This document shows positions 15,858 to 25,946 of a stretch of DNA of 51,274 nt, piece by piece. This stretch comes from JAOUEA01 sp035249905. GTDB taxonomy: Bacteria; Actinomycetota; UBA4738; HRBIN12. A model generated the notes under the pieces. The model was not told the origin of the DNA. It was given only the letters and a program-made list of their open reading frames with translations, and did not search any database. The translations under genes and the position numbers were made by a program. Numbering within the stretch: the first letter of the stretch is position 1; each line of letters starts with the position of its first letter. The stretch spans positions 1-51,274 of the forward strand of contig DATFFT010000024.1 of assembly GCA_035249905.1 (NCBI GenBank), written 5' to 3'.

Positions 15858-17132
15858 ATGCCGATCGAACGGACCGAGTTCAGCTCGGGCCTGCGGGTCG
15901 TAACCGAGCGGATGCCGGGCGTCCGCTCGGTGTCGCTCGGCTTCTGGGTGCTCGCCGGCTCTCGCGACGAACGCCGGAACATCAGCGGGTCGAGCCACTT
16001 CCTGGAGCACCTGCTGTTCAAGGGCACCGACGGGCGCAGCGCCCAGGAGATCGCCGAGAACTTCGATGCGGTCGGGGGCGACGTGAACGCGTTCACGGCT
16101 CGCGAGTACACGTGCTTCTACGCCCGGGTGCTCGACGGCGATCTCGAGATGGCGGTCGACCACCTTGCCGACATGGTGCAGCACTCCGTCATCCGAAGCG
16201 CCGATCTCGACGCCGAGCGCCAGGTGATCCTGGAAGAGATCAACATGCACGAGGACTCCCCCGAGGACGTCGTGCACGACCTCTACACGCAGACGCTCTG
16301 GCCGGAGCATCCGCTCGGCAGGCCCATCCTGGGCACGGTCGGCACGATCGGCGCGGCGACCCGCGCCTCGGTCCGGCGCTTCTACGCGCGTCACTACGTT
16401 CCCGGCAACCTCGTGGTCGCCGCGGCCGGGAACCTCGACCACGACGACCTCGTCCGCATGGTGCGAGCGCGCATGAAGGTGGGGCGGCTGCTCGGGCCGC
16501 GTGCCACATCGGTCTGGAACCTGCGCGCGCCCGGCCGCGCACCGAAGCCATCGGGCAAACACCTCGTCAAGCGCCGGAAGACCGAGCAGGCCCACATCTG
16601 CCTCGGCACGAACGGGCTGGCGCGCAACGATCCGGATCGGTTCGCATTCCTCGTGGTGAACACGGCGCTCGGGGGCGGCATGTCGTCGAGGCTGTTCCAG
16701 GAGGTACGTGAGCGCCGCGGGCTGGCCTACACGGTGTACAGCTACCACGCCCAGTACACCGAGGCGGGCCTGTTCTCGGCGTACGCGGGAACCACACCGA
16801 GCCGGGCTCCCGACGTCGTGTCGCTGCTTCGTCACGAGCTCGAGACCGTGCGCGACGGAGGGATCACCGAGGAGGAGTTCGAGCGAGCGCGGAGCCACGT
16901 CAAGGGCTCCCTGGTGCTGTCCCTCGAGGATCCCGGTGGGCGCATGAGCCGCCTCGGCAAGTCCGAGATCGCGCACGGGGAGATCCTCTCGGTCGACCAG
17001 GCGCTCCGGCGCATCGACCACGTCACGCTCGACGATGCACATCGGGTCGCTCGGCAGGTACTGTCGCAGCCGATGACGTTGACGGTGTTGGGACCGCTGG
17101 GCGCCTCGGCCTTCAGGGCCGTCATGCCGTGA
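15858..17132 (+). CDS. pepR: M16-family zinc peptidase
   Basis: 424-residue insulinase-type metallopeptidase, related to the mitochondrial processing peptidase beta subunit. The inverted zinc motif HFLEH is at 47-51, with the third ligand in ILEEINMHEDSPED near residue 127; GLAYTVYSYHAQYTEAGLFSAYAGT marks the second half. It lies directly after pnp and overlaps dapB by GTGA. The pnp-pepR-dapB order is a common actinobacterial arrangement. The physiological substrate is not known. Confidence 0.92.
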   Translation: MPIERTEFSSGLRVVTERMPGVRSVSLGFWVLAGSRDERRNISGSSHFLEHLLFKGTDGRSAQEIAENFDAVGGDVNAFTAREYTCFYARVLDGDLEMAVDHLADMVQHSVIRSADLDAERQVILEEINMHEDSPEDVVHDLYTQTLWPEHPLGRPILGTVGTIGAATRASVRRFYARHYVPGNLVVAAAGNLDHDDLVRMVRARMKVGRLLGPRATSVWNLRAPGRAPKPSGKHLVKRRKTEQAHICLGTNGLARNDPDRFAFLVVNTALGGGMSSRLFQEVRERRGLAYTVYSYHAQYTEAGLFSAYAGTTPSRAPDVVSLLRHELETVRDGGITEEEFERARSHVKGSLVLSLEDPGGRMSRLGKSEIAHGEILSVDQALRRIDHVTLDDAHRVARQVLSQPMTLTVLGPLGASAFRAVMP

Positions 17133-17908
17133 TCCGCGTCGCGGTCGCCGGTGCGACCGGCCGCATGGGGTCCGAGGTCTGCCGGGCCGTGGCGGCCGAT
17201 CCCGAGCTCGATCTCGTGGCTGCGGCGTCGCGCTCGGCTGCGGGTGCAGCGATCGGCGACACGATCGGTCTCGACGGCGAGGCCGCCTCGGTGGTGCTCG
17301 TGGAGCGCCTCGACGAGATGCTCGATGCGGGGATCGACGTGCTCGTCGATTTCACCGGTCCGGCGTACACGCCCGACCACGTGGCGTGGGCGATCGCGAA
17401 CGGGGTCCACGTGGTCGTGGGCACCACCGGCTTCGAGATCGACGAGGCGTGGCGTGATGCTCCGGTCGGGGTGGTCGTGGCTCCGAACTTCGCGATCGGC
17501 GCGGTGCTGCTGATGCGGTTCGCGGAGCAGGCGGCACGCCTTTTGCCGTCGGCCGAGGTGATCGAGCTCCATCACGACCGGAAGCTCGACGCACCCAGCG
17601 GCACCGCCCTGCTCACGGCGCGGCGGATCGCGGCCGCCCGCGAGGGGGCTCCGGCCGCTCCCACACACGATGGGGAGGGTCCCGGCGCCCGAGGTGTCGA
17701 CGTCGACGGTGTCCGGGTCCATTCGGTGCGACTGCCCGGCCTCGTCGCCCACGAGGAAGTCGTCTTCGGCGGCCAGGGGCAGACGCTCACGTTGCGCCAC
17801 GACTCCATGGATCGCACGTCGTTCATGCCCGGCGTGCTGCTCGCGATCAAGGCGGTTCCCGGCAGGCCCGGTCTCACCGAGGGCCTGGAACCGCTGCTGG
17901 GCGTGTGA
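17129..17908 (+). CDS. dapB: 4-hydroxy-tetrahydrodipicolinate reductase
   Basis: Second committed step of the diaminopimelate/lysine pathway, reducing the DapA product with NAD(P)H; 259 residues. Motifs: GATGRMG (residues 8-14) for nucleotide binding, VDFT, GTTGF, and the catalytic ELHHDRKLDAPSGTA with His 148/149 and Lys 152. The C-terminal GQTLTLRHDSMDRTSFMPG is also conserved. The GTG start overlaps the pepR stop. dapA, dapF, dapE, dapC and dapD lie elsewhere in this window. Confidence 0.96.
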   Translation: MIRVAVAGATGRMGSEVCRAVAADPELDLVAAASRSAAGAAIGDTIGLDGEAASVVLVERLDEMLDAGIDVLVDFTGPAYTPDHVAWAIANGVHVVVGTTGFEIDEAWRDAPVGVVVAPNFAIGAVLLMRFAEQAARLLPSAEVIELHHDRKLDAPSGTALLTARRIAAAREGAPAAPTHDGEGPGARGVDVDGVRVHSVRLPGLVAHEEVVFGGQGQTLTLRHDSMDRTSFMPGVLLAIKAVPGRPGLTEGLEPLLGV

Positions 17909-17932
17909 GGCGAACGCTAGCCGAGCACGCCC
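17899..17932. terminator. Inverted repeat between dapB and the LysE remnant
   Basis: GGGCGTG (17899-17905) pairs with CACGCCC (17926-17932) around a 20-base loop that contains the dapB TGA and the reverse-strand stop of the LysE remnant. A possible bidirectional terminator; the loop is long. Confidence 0.35.
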
Positions 17933-18182
17933 TGCACGACGAACGCCACGCCGACGATCCGCAGGGCGCGGACGACGGTCGGTGACGGCTCCACCGTCGA
18001 GAAGCCGACGGCCAGCGTGGCGAGCACAACAAACAGCGTGCCGTTCGCCGAGCATCACCCGGAACCCCCGGACGATGCCGTGGGTGGCCGTCTCGTTGAG
18101 GATCAGCAGCTGAACCGGACCCGGGGCCGCTCCGAGCGCCGAGCGCGAAGGCCGGAACGATGTGGTCGCTCCAGACGCTCAC
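17917..18182 (-). pseudogene. Broken LysE/RhtB-type amino-acid exporter remnant
   Basis: Reading the reverse strand in three successive frames gives a LysE-like protein: VSVWSDHIVPAFALG in the first, LGAAPGPVQLLILNETATHG and GIVRGFRVMLG in the second, and NGTLFVVLATLAVGF to RIVGVAFVVQGVLG in the third, ending at a stop. The frame changes need about one missing base near 18142 and two missing bases (or one extra) near 18046-18051. The sum is only about 88 residues, against about 200 for the family, so it is also shortened. The GTG overlaps the histidine phosphatase stop as GTGA, showing an old coupled gene pair. Assembly error is possible for the shifts but does not explain the short length. 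Confidence 0.7.
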
Positions 18183-18664
18183 GCGCCTCGTTCGCCCGCC
18201 GAGCGGGGCCGTGGGAGCCGCAGCTCCTCGACGGCGATCGAGCCGTCGTCGGCGCGGGTCGCCAGGATGCCCTCGCACTCCCGGAACGGTTCGACCTCGG
18301 CACCGGTGAGGCCGAACGCGGCGCGCTCCACGAGCGGCGTGTGGCTGATCGCGAGCCCGGTGCCACCTGCGGGGAGCTGGTCGAGCAGCGCCCGCACCCC
18401 GGCGGCCATACCTTCGGGACTGCCCCCGCTCGCGTCCTTCCCTCCGAGCCCGGGCACCACGGCGTGATCCGGGAGCTGTTGCATCGCTCCCCGAAGGAAC
18501 CACGCCGCCGTCTCGGCCGCGCGCGACGCGGGGGACACGAACACCCGATCGTACGTTCGAGTGGTCGTTCGACCGACGTCTTCGGCCAGCGTCCGTCCCT
18601 CGGGAGCGAGGCGGTCCGCCTGGGGGTCACGCGTGGCGTGGCGTCGCAGCTCGAGTCGTTCCAT
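18179..18664 (-). CDS. Histidine phosphatase superfamily protein (SixA-like)
   Basis: 161-residue phosphatase of the phosphoglycerate-mutase-like superfamily. The phosphohistidine motif is RRHAT (Arg 8, His 9); SPASRAAETA carries the second Arg (48), and AISHTPLVE the second catalytic His (108). The small size and the SPxxRAxET pattern fit SixA or alpha-ribazole-phosphatase-like members rather than glycolytic mutase. ATG 18664 follows GGGAGG, and the longer upstream frame would run through the divergent lipoprotein gene. The substrate cannot be told from sequence. Confidence 0.85.
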   Translation of the reverse strand: MERLELRRHATRDPQADRLAPEGRTLAEDVGRTTTRTYDRVFVSPASRAAETAAWFLRGAMQQLPDHAVVPGLGGKDASGGSPEGMAAGVRALLDQLPAGGTGLAISHTPLVERAAFGLTGAEVEPFRECEGILATRADDGSIAVEELRLPRPRSAGERGA

Positions 18665-18693
18665 GGTCGGTCCGTCCTCCCACGGGGTTCGCG

Positions 18694-18699
18694 TATCAT
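18694..18699 (+). promoter_or_regulatory. -10 element before the small lipoprotein gene
   Basis: TATCAT lies eight bases before the GTG at 18708, fitting a leaderless or near-leaderless transcript. Confidence 0.35.
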
Positions 18700-18707
18700 G
18701 CCGCGCC

Positions 18708-19184
18708 GTGGTCCTCGTTCGCCCGATCTCGCGGGTCTTCTTGATGCTCGCGCTGGCCGTCGCCGCGATCGCCTGCACCGACGGAGACGATGCCGGCGCC
18801 CCGGTGCCGAACGCCCCCGCTCGGAGCGACGACGGCCTGGTGAGCGAGGACGCCGGAGCGACCGAGTTCGTCCCGGGGCGGTTCATCTTCCAGTTCAACA
18901 GCATCACGGCGCAGGCGACCTTTCGGGGGAGCGTCGCGACGCTGAACGTGCGCAACGGCACGGGCTCCCAGCTCGGCGCTCCGTCGCTGTACGTGTTGGG
19001 CGTCGACGACATGCGGTACGACGGAGAGGTCGCCGGCGCGGCGCCGATCGCCGACGGGGAAGGGGTGAGCCTCGAGTTCCGCTTCCCCGAAGCGGTCACC
19101 CCCGAGACGATCGGGCTCGCGGTGCTCTCGTTCGGAGACGATACGGTCGGGGCGATGGCCCCGGTGCCCAGGTCCGGTGGTTGA
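18708..19184 (+). CDS. Predicted lipoprotein, function unknown
   Basis: 158 residues from GTG 18708. The N-terminus VRPISRVFLMLALAVAAIAC is a signal peptide ending at Cys, followed by the acidic linker TDGDDAG; a lipoprotein is likely although the lipobox (AAIAC) is not ideal. The mature part is beta-rich, with alternating hydrophobic stretches such as RFIFQFNSITAQATF, GVSLEFRFPEAV and IGLAVLSFGDD. No family was recognised. It is divergent from the histidine phosphatase, and its end comes before the start of the next exported-protein gene. Confidence 0.6.
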   Translation: MVLVRPISRVFLMLALAVAAIACTDGDDAGAPVPNAPARSDDGLVSEDAGATEFVPGRFIFQFNSITAQATFRGSVATLNVRNGTGSQLGAPSLYVLGVDDMRYDGEVAGAAPIADGEGVSLEFRFPEAVTPETIGLAVLSFGDDTVGAMAPVPRSGG

Positions 19185-19263
19185 CCCCGTCCGGCGCATG
19201 CTCGGCGGCCGCTCGGAGGTCGTTCTAGACTTCCGGCGTCGCCCCCCGACCGGAAGGATCCGC

Positions 19264-19698
19264 GTGCGTCGACCCTCGGTGCGCCTCTCGATCGTCCTCG
19301 CGCTCTGGCTCGCGCTCGCCCAACTCCCGATGGGCGGCCCGATCGAGGCCGCGGCGGGGGTACGTGTCAGGCCCACGGTGACCACGCGGCTCACCGGATG
19401 GGTCGCTCGCGGTGGGGGGTACCACCTCTATCGACCGGGCGCGACGGCACGGATGCTGGTCAAGGTCTGGCCGAACCTGCGCGGCGACAAGGTGCGGGCG
19501 CTGCTCGAATGGCGCCGGGCGGGCATCGGGTGGCGCCGGCTCGATCGCTCGATCATGACGCTGAACGGCGACAGCCGGGCGGTGTTCGCCGTCCGGGATC
19601 TTCCGGCAGGCTTCTCGTTCCGTATGCGGACGCGGATGCCCCCGACCTCCGAGCACCGATCAGGGCGCTCGCCGTGGCGCTACTTCCGGGCACGGTGA
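19264..19698 (+). CDS. Predicted secreted protein, function unknown
   Basis: 144 residues from GTG 19264, chosen because GGAAGGA precedes it by five bases and it starts a signal peptide (SVRLSIVLALWLALAQLPMG). The mature part is Arg-rich and looks like a single beta-sandwich: TTRLTGWVARGGGYHLY, RALLEWRRAGIGWRRL, DLPAGFSFRMRTRM. The alternation of short strands with a W-x-x-L core resembles extracellular immunoglobulin-like or carbohydrate-adhesion modules, but no family can be named. A longer form from 19177 would overlap the preceding gene. Confidence 0.55.
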   Translation: MRRPSVRLSIVLALWLALAQLPMGGPIEAAAGVRVRPTVTTRLTGWVARGGGYHLYRPGATARMLVKVWPNLRGDKVRALLEWRRAGIGWRRLDRSIMTLNGDSRAVFAVRDLPAGFSFRMRTRMPPTSEHRSGRSPWRYFRAR

Positions 19699-19712
19699 CC
19701 TCGTCGCTCGGT

Positions 19713-20261
19713 TCAACCCCGGCTCGCGGGCTCGCTCTCGTCCGCCTCCCACCGTGCCAGCACGAACAGGAGATCGCTCAGGCGATTGAGGTAGCGACCG
19801 ACCTCGGGGTTGGGCTCGCGACCCGTGCGCGCCAGGGCTGCGACGGCCCGTTCGGCCCGGCGCACCGTGGCGCGGGCGACGTCGAGGGCGGCGCTCCCGC
19901 GGTTGGCACCGGCGACGACGAAGGCGTCTGGCAGCGGCCGCTCCGCGACGAGCTCGTCGATCCGCCGCTCGAGCCGTTCGGTCATGTCGGCGGTCACCAG
20001 CGAGACGCGGGGGCTCAGCTTCTCGCGTTGCGTTGGGTTGGTGGCGAGATCGGCTCCCACGACGAACAGCTCCCGTTGGAGCGTCAGGATCTCCTCGTGC
20101 ATCGACGGGTCGGACGTGTGCGCCCGAGCCAGTCCCATCACGGCGACGGCCTCGTCGGTCGTGCCGTAGGCCTCGGCCACGAGGTCGTCCTTGGGTATCC
20201 GTCCCCCGTAGAGCAGTCCGGTCGTGCCGTCGTCGCCGGTCCTGGTGTAGATGCGGGGCAT
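19713..20261 (-). CDS. pduO: PduO-type cob(I)alamin adenosyltransferase
   Basis: Transfers the adenosyl group of ATP to cob(I)alamin, making coenzyme B12; 182 residues. Family motifs are intact: YTRTGDDGTTGLLYGG at the N-terminus (ATP site), FVVAGANRGSAALDVARAT and RRAERA in the middle, and YLNRLSDLLFVLAR at the C-terminus. ATG 20261 lies eight bases after reverse-strand TATGCT (20270-20275). The product is required by the B12-dependent ribonucleotide reductase encoded at 47.2 kb, so the gene may have a housekeeping role here. Confidence 0.92.
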   Translation of the reverse strand: MPRIYTRTGDDGTTGLLYGGRIPKDDLVAEAYGTTDEAVAVMGLARAHTSDPSMHEEILTLQRELFVVGADLATNPTQREKLSPRVSLVTADMTERLERRIDELVAERPLPDAFVVAGANRGSAALDVARATVRRAERAVAALARTGREPNPEVGRYLNRLSDLLFVLARWEADESEPASRG

Positions 20262-20327
20262 GGCCAGCTAGCATAGGCGCATCGCTGCCGCCCCCAGGCG
20301 GCGCCGGGCGAAGGAGAGAGGGTTCCG

Positions 20328-21224
20328 ATGACCGGACACGCGGGCAGGTTCGGATCGGTCGTCACCGCCATGGTCACGCCGTTCCGCGACGGCGATCACG
20401 CGGTCGACTACGACGGTGCGCAGGTGCTGGCGTCGTGGCTCGTCGACAACGGATCCGACGCGATCGTCGTGACCGGTTCGACCGGAGAATCGCCGACGCT
20501 CAGTTCGGGCGAGAAGGCTCAACTGTTCCGCGTGGTCGGCGACGCGATCCGCGGACGAGCCCAGCTGGTATGCGGCACCGGCACCTACTCGACCGCCGAG
20601 ACGCTCGAGCTGACCGAGGGGGCGGAGGAAGCCGGTGCCGACGGGTTGCTCGTGGTCACGCCGTACTACAACAAGCCCCCACAACGAGGCCTGATCGCGC
20701 ACTTCGAACGCGTCGCCGATGCGACCGACCTGCCGATCATCGCCTACAACATCCCGGGGCGCACCGCGATCCGCATCGAGCACGACACGTTGCTCACGCT
20801 CGCAGAGCGTCCGAACATCGTGGCGGTGAAGGACTCGACCGGCGACTTCCAGGCGGTGTCGCGGCTGATCGCCGAGGCTCCGGCGGGCTTCGAGGTGTAT
20901 TCGGGCGACGACTGGGCGGCGTTCGGGTACGCGTGCCTCGGGGCGGTGGGGGTCGTGAGCGTCGCGAGCCACCTCGTCGGCCCGCAGATCCACCAGATGC
21001 TCGAGCTGGTCGGCACCGGCGACGTACCGGCAGCGAGGAAGATCCACGAACAGCTCTCTCCGCTGTTCAACGCGCTGTTCATCACCTCGAACCCGATCCC
21101 CGTGAAGGCGGCGCTCAACATGCTGGGGCGGCCCGCTGGCGTCCCCCGGTTGCCGCTCGTGCCGGCCACGGCCGAGGAACAGGCACGGGTTCGCGCCGCA
21201 TTGGAGGACGCCGGTCTCCTCTAG
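20328..21224 (+). CDS. dapA: 4-hydroxy-tetrahydrodipicolinate synthase
   Basis: First committed enzyme of diaminopimelate/lysine synthesis, condensing pyruvate with aspartate semialdehyde; 298 residues in a TIM barrel. The Schiff-base lysine is Lys 168 in VAVKDSTGD; the catalytic Tyr is in IIAYNIPGRT (140), and GSTGE (50-54) binds the pyruvate carboxylate. VVTPYYNKPPQ is also typical. ATG 20328 follows AAGGAGAGAGGG. Its stop lies just before RNase J; dapA-rnj adjacency is common in Actinobacteria. Confidence 0.96.
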   Translation: MTGHAGRFGSVVTAMVTPFRDGDHAVDYDGAQVLASWLVDNGSDAIVVTGSTGESPTLSSGEKAQLFRVVGDAIRGRAQLVCGTGTYSTAETLELTEGAEEAGADGLLVVTPYYNKPPQRGLIAHFERVADATDLPIIAYNIPGRTAIRIEHDTLLTLAERPNIVAVKDSTGDFQAVSRLIAEAPAGFEVYSGDDWAAFGYACLGAVGVVSVASHLVGPQIHQMLELVGTGDVPAARKIHEQLSPLFNALFITSNPIPVKAALNMLGRPAGVPRLPLVPATAEEQARVRAALEDAGLL

Positions 21225-21234
21225 ACCGAACGAC

Positions 21235-22884
21235 TGTCGCGTCGTCTTCCTCGGCGGGGTCGGGGAGGTCGGGCGCAACATGGCCTGCGTCGAGCTCGAC
21301 GGGCGCATGCTGATCATCGACGTCGGGCTCTCGTTCCCGTCGGGCGACATGCCGGGCATCGACCTCGTGCTTCCCGACTTCGACTACGTGCGGCATCACG
21401 CCGAGCGTGTCGAGGCGATCGTGCTGACCCACGGCCACGAGGATCACATCGGGGCGCTGCCGTACCTGTTGCGCGAGATCGCGGACGTGCCCGTCTACGG
21501 ATCGCCGTTCACGCTCGAGCTGCTGAAGGGGAAGCTCGAGGAGCATCAGGTCGCCGATCGCTGCGAGCTGCGGATCGCCGTGCCGGGCGAGCGCACGGTC
21601 GTCGGTCCGTTCAGCATGCGGTTCCTTCGGGTGACGCACTCGATCCCCGACGGCATGGCGGTCGTCGTCGACACGCCGAACGGCGCGATCCTGCACACCG
21701 GCGACTTCAAGATCGACCAGACCCCGCTCGACGGCCGGCCCACCGATCTGCACGGCCTGGCCGAGGAAGCGAGCGGACGCGGCGTGCATCTGCTGCTGAG
21801 CGACTCCACGAACGCCGAGGAAGCCGGCTACACCGACAGCGAACGCACCGTCGGCCCCGTGTTGCGACGCATCGTCGAAGGCGCTCCGAACATCGTGGTC
21901 GCCGCCTGCTTCTCCAGCCACATCCACCGGGTGCAGCAGATCGTGGACGCAGCGAGGGCCGACGAACGGGTCGTGGCGTTCCTCGGGCGATCGATGGAGA
22001 ACTCGGTCGCGGCAGCCCGGCGACTCGGCATCCTGCGGGTCGACGACCGAGACGTCATCGACATCTCCGAGGTCGCCGACCTCGATCCCGGACGGGTCGT
22101 GGTGATCTGTACCGGCAGCCAGGGCGAGCCCTTCTCGGCCCTGTCGTTGATGGCGCAGCGTCAGCACAAGTGGGTGAATCTCGACGAGGGCGACACGGTC
22201 GTGCTGTCGTCGTCGCTGATCCCTGGGAACGAGCCGGCCATCCACCGCGTCGTCGACGCCCTCTACCGCACGGGGGCCGACGTCTTCCACATGCCGGCCG
22301 ACCCGGTCCATGCAAGCGGCCACGCGGCGCAGGAAGAGCTCCGGCTGATGCTCTCGCTCGTCCGGCCGAGGTGGTTCGTCCCGATCCACGGGGAGCGCCG
22401 GCACCTGCAGCACCATGCGCGCCTCGCCGAGGAGGTGGGCATCCCCAAGGACCACGTGATCATCTGCGAGGACGGCGACGTGGTGGACGTGGGGGAGCGG
22501 GTGGCGATCGTCGATCGGGTGCAGGCGGGCATGACGTTCGTCGACGGGCTCGGCATCGGCGACGTGGGCGGCGAGGTGCTGCGCGACCGTCGCAAGCTCG
22601 CCGGTGACGGTGTGGTGGTCGTCGTCGTGACCGTCGACTCGCAGACCGGCGAGTTGGTCGGCGGGCCCGACATCGTGAACCGGGGCTTCGTGTACGAGGA
22701 AGCCTCGCGGGACATCCTCGACGAAGCCCGCGATCGGGTGGTCGCGGCGATCGGCGAAACGGCCGACGCTCGCGTGACCGACCCCTCGGCGTTGCAGCAG
22801 GACATCCGTCGGACGCTGGGCCGCTACTTCAACGAGGTGACCCAGCGCAAGCCGGTGATCCTTCCCGTCGTGATGGAGGTGTGA
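21235..22884 (+). CDS. rnj: Ribonuclease J (start uncertain)
   Basis: Metallo-beta-lactamase/beta-CASP ribonuclease with 5'-3' exo- and endonuclease activity. From the first canonical start, ATG 21280, the protein has 534 residues, with the metal motif THGHEDHIG (His 51, His 53, Asp 55, His 56), HTGDFKID, and SGHAAQEELRLM in the beta-CASP part. The conserved first strand and loop (RVVFLGGVGEVGRN) is encoded in frame directly upstream, at 21238-21279, yet no ATG, GTG or TTG exists in that frame between the TGA at 21103 and 21280. The start given here marks the conserved region, not a proven codon. An unusual start codon, a sequence error, or real loss of the first strand would each explain this. 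Confidence 0.9.
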   Translation, partial: CRVVFLGGVGEVGRNMACVELDGRMLIIDVGLSFPSGDMPGIDLVLPDFDYVRHHAERVEAIVLTHGHEDHIGALPYLLREIADVPVYGSPFTLELLKGKLEEHQVADRCELRIAVPGERTVVGPFSMRFLRVTHSIPDGMAVVVDTPNGAILHTGDFKIDQTPLDGRPTDLHGLAEEASGRGVHLLLSDSTNAEEAGYTDSERTVGPVLRRIVEGAPNIVVAACFSSHIHRVQQIVDAARADERVVAFLGRSMENSVAAARRLGILRVDDRDVIDISEVADLDPGRVVVICTGSQGEPFSALSLMAQRQHKWVNLDEGDTVVLSSSLIPGNEPAIHRVVDALYRTGADVFHMPADPVHASGHAAQEELRLMLSLVRPRWFVPIHGERRHLQHHARLAEEVGIPKDHVIICEDGDVVDVGERVAIVDRVQAGMTFVDGLGIGDVGGEVLRDRRKLAGDGVVVVVVTVDSQTGELVGGPDIVNRGFVYEEASRDILDEARDRVVAAIGETADARVTDPSALQQDIRRTLGRYFNEVTQRKPVILPVVMEV

Positions 22885-22962
22885 GGGTCGTGGATGCTCG
22901 GGGGAGCGTCATCGTCGACGCTGCTTGAAGCGGCCAGAGAACCCGTCAGACTACGAAGCCTC

Positions 22963-25416
<2,454 letters not shown>

Positions 25417-25425
<9 letters not shown>

Positions 25426-25441
25426 CTCGAGCTACAGCGCT
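25417..25441. terminator. Bidirectional terminator candidate after ftsK
   Basis: The perfect palindrome TAGCTCGAGCTA (25423-25434) carries the ftsK TAG on one strand and the TAG of the convergent gene on the other. It is flanked by AGCGC (25417-25421) and GCGCT (25437-25441), giving a two-part stem. There is no T tract. Confidence 0.45.
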
Positions 25442-25827
25442 CCGACGCGGCGTGCCACCTGGAACAGGGTGTCCGCGTGCTGTTGTGGATCGATCATGAA
25501 CCGCCCCGCCATGCCGACCTGGCCCTGCCAGTACGCGTAGATGCGTTCCGCGGTCCAGCCTCGCTCGATGCCGCTCCGATAGCTGCGGACGAGCTCGCTC
25601 CCGCTCCAGATGCTCGGCGGAGAGACGATGAAGCCACCCCGCGAGCCGTCGATCGAGATCCAGTACGCGCCGACCAGGCCCCACCTGCCGTCGTCGAGCT
25701 GTCCGGAGACGAGCAGGAACTTCACCGGGCCTTCCGACAGGGTGTCGGGCGCGGTGACGGGTTCACGGATCGCCGCGAGCGGCGAGGACTTCCAGGTCGT
25801 GTCGTTCATGTCGGGCTCCATCAGCAC
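25432..25827 (-). CDS. Hypothetical protein, 131 residues
   Basis: No family was recognised. GTG 25827 is preferred because GGGGGAG sits seven bases upstream; ATG at 25821 is the alternative. The protein has no signal peptide or transmembrane helix. It is rich in Gly, Trp and aromatic residues (KFLLVSGQLDDGRWGLVGAYWIS, RIYAYWQGQVGMAGRF), suggesting a small soluble beta domain followed by a helix (QQHADTLFQVARRVGAL). Codon use matches its neighbours. A -10-like TATTCT (reverse strand, 25852-25857) and two 13-15 bp imperfect direct repeats lie upstream. Confidence 0.6.
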   Translation of the reverse strand: MLMEPDMNDTTWKSSPLAAIREPVTAPDTLSEGPVKFLLVSGQLDDGRWGLVGAYWISIDGSRGGFIVSPPSIWSGSELVRSYRSGIERGWTAERIYAYWQGQVGMAGRFMIDPQQHADTLFQVARRVGAL

Positions 25828-25851
25828 GGTTTCACTCCCCCTCGTCGGCGA

Positions 25852-25934
25852 AGAATAATCCCCCGAGCACCCGCGTCGCGCCGGGCGAAAGTCGGTGATT
25901 CCAGCGTCGGGGGCGGCCGGAAGTCGGTATTCAC
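25852..25934 (-). promoter_or_regulatory. Upstream region of the 131-residue gene with direct repeats
   Basis: Reverse-strand TATTCT at 25852-25857 could be a -10. Upstream, GAAAGTCGGTGATTC (25887-25901) and GGAAGTCGGTATTC (25919-25932) are imperfect direct repeats 32 bases apart, about three helical turns, a spacing seen at sites bound by a dimer or tetramer. The regulator is unknown. Confidence 0.3.
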
Positions 25935-25946
25935 GCGACCGCGGGC

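Noticed and set aside
18535..18570. A further SOS-box-like sequence (ATCGTACGTTCGA) inside the histidine phosphatase gene
   Set aside because: One half-site is broken and it lies within coding sequence away from a promoter.
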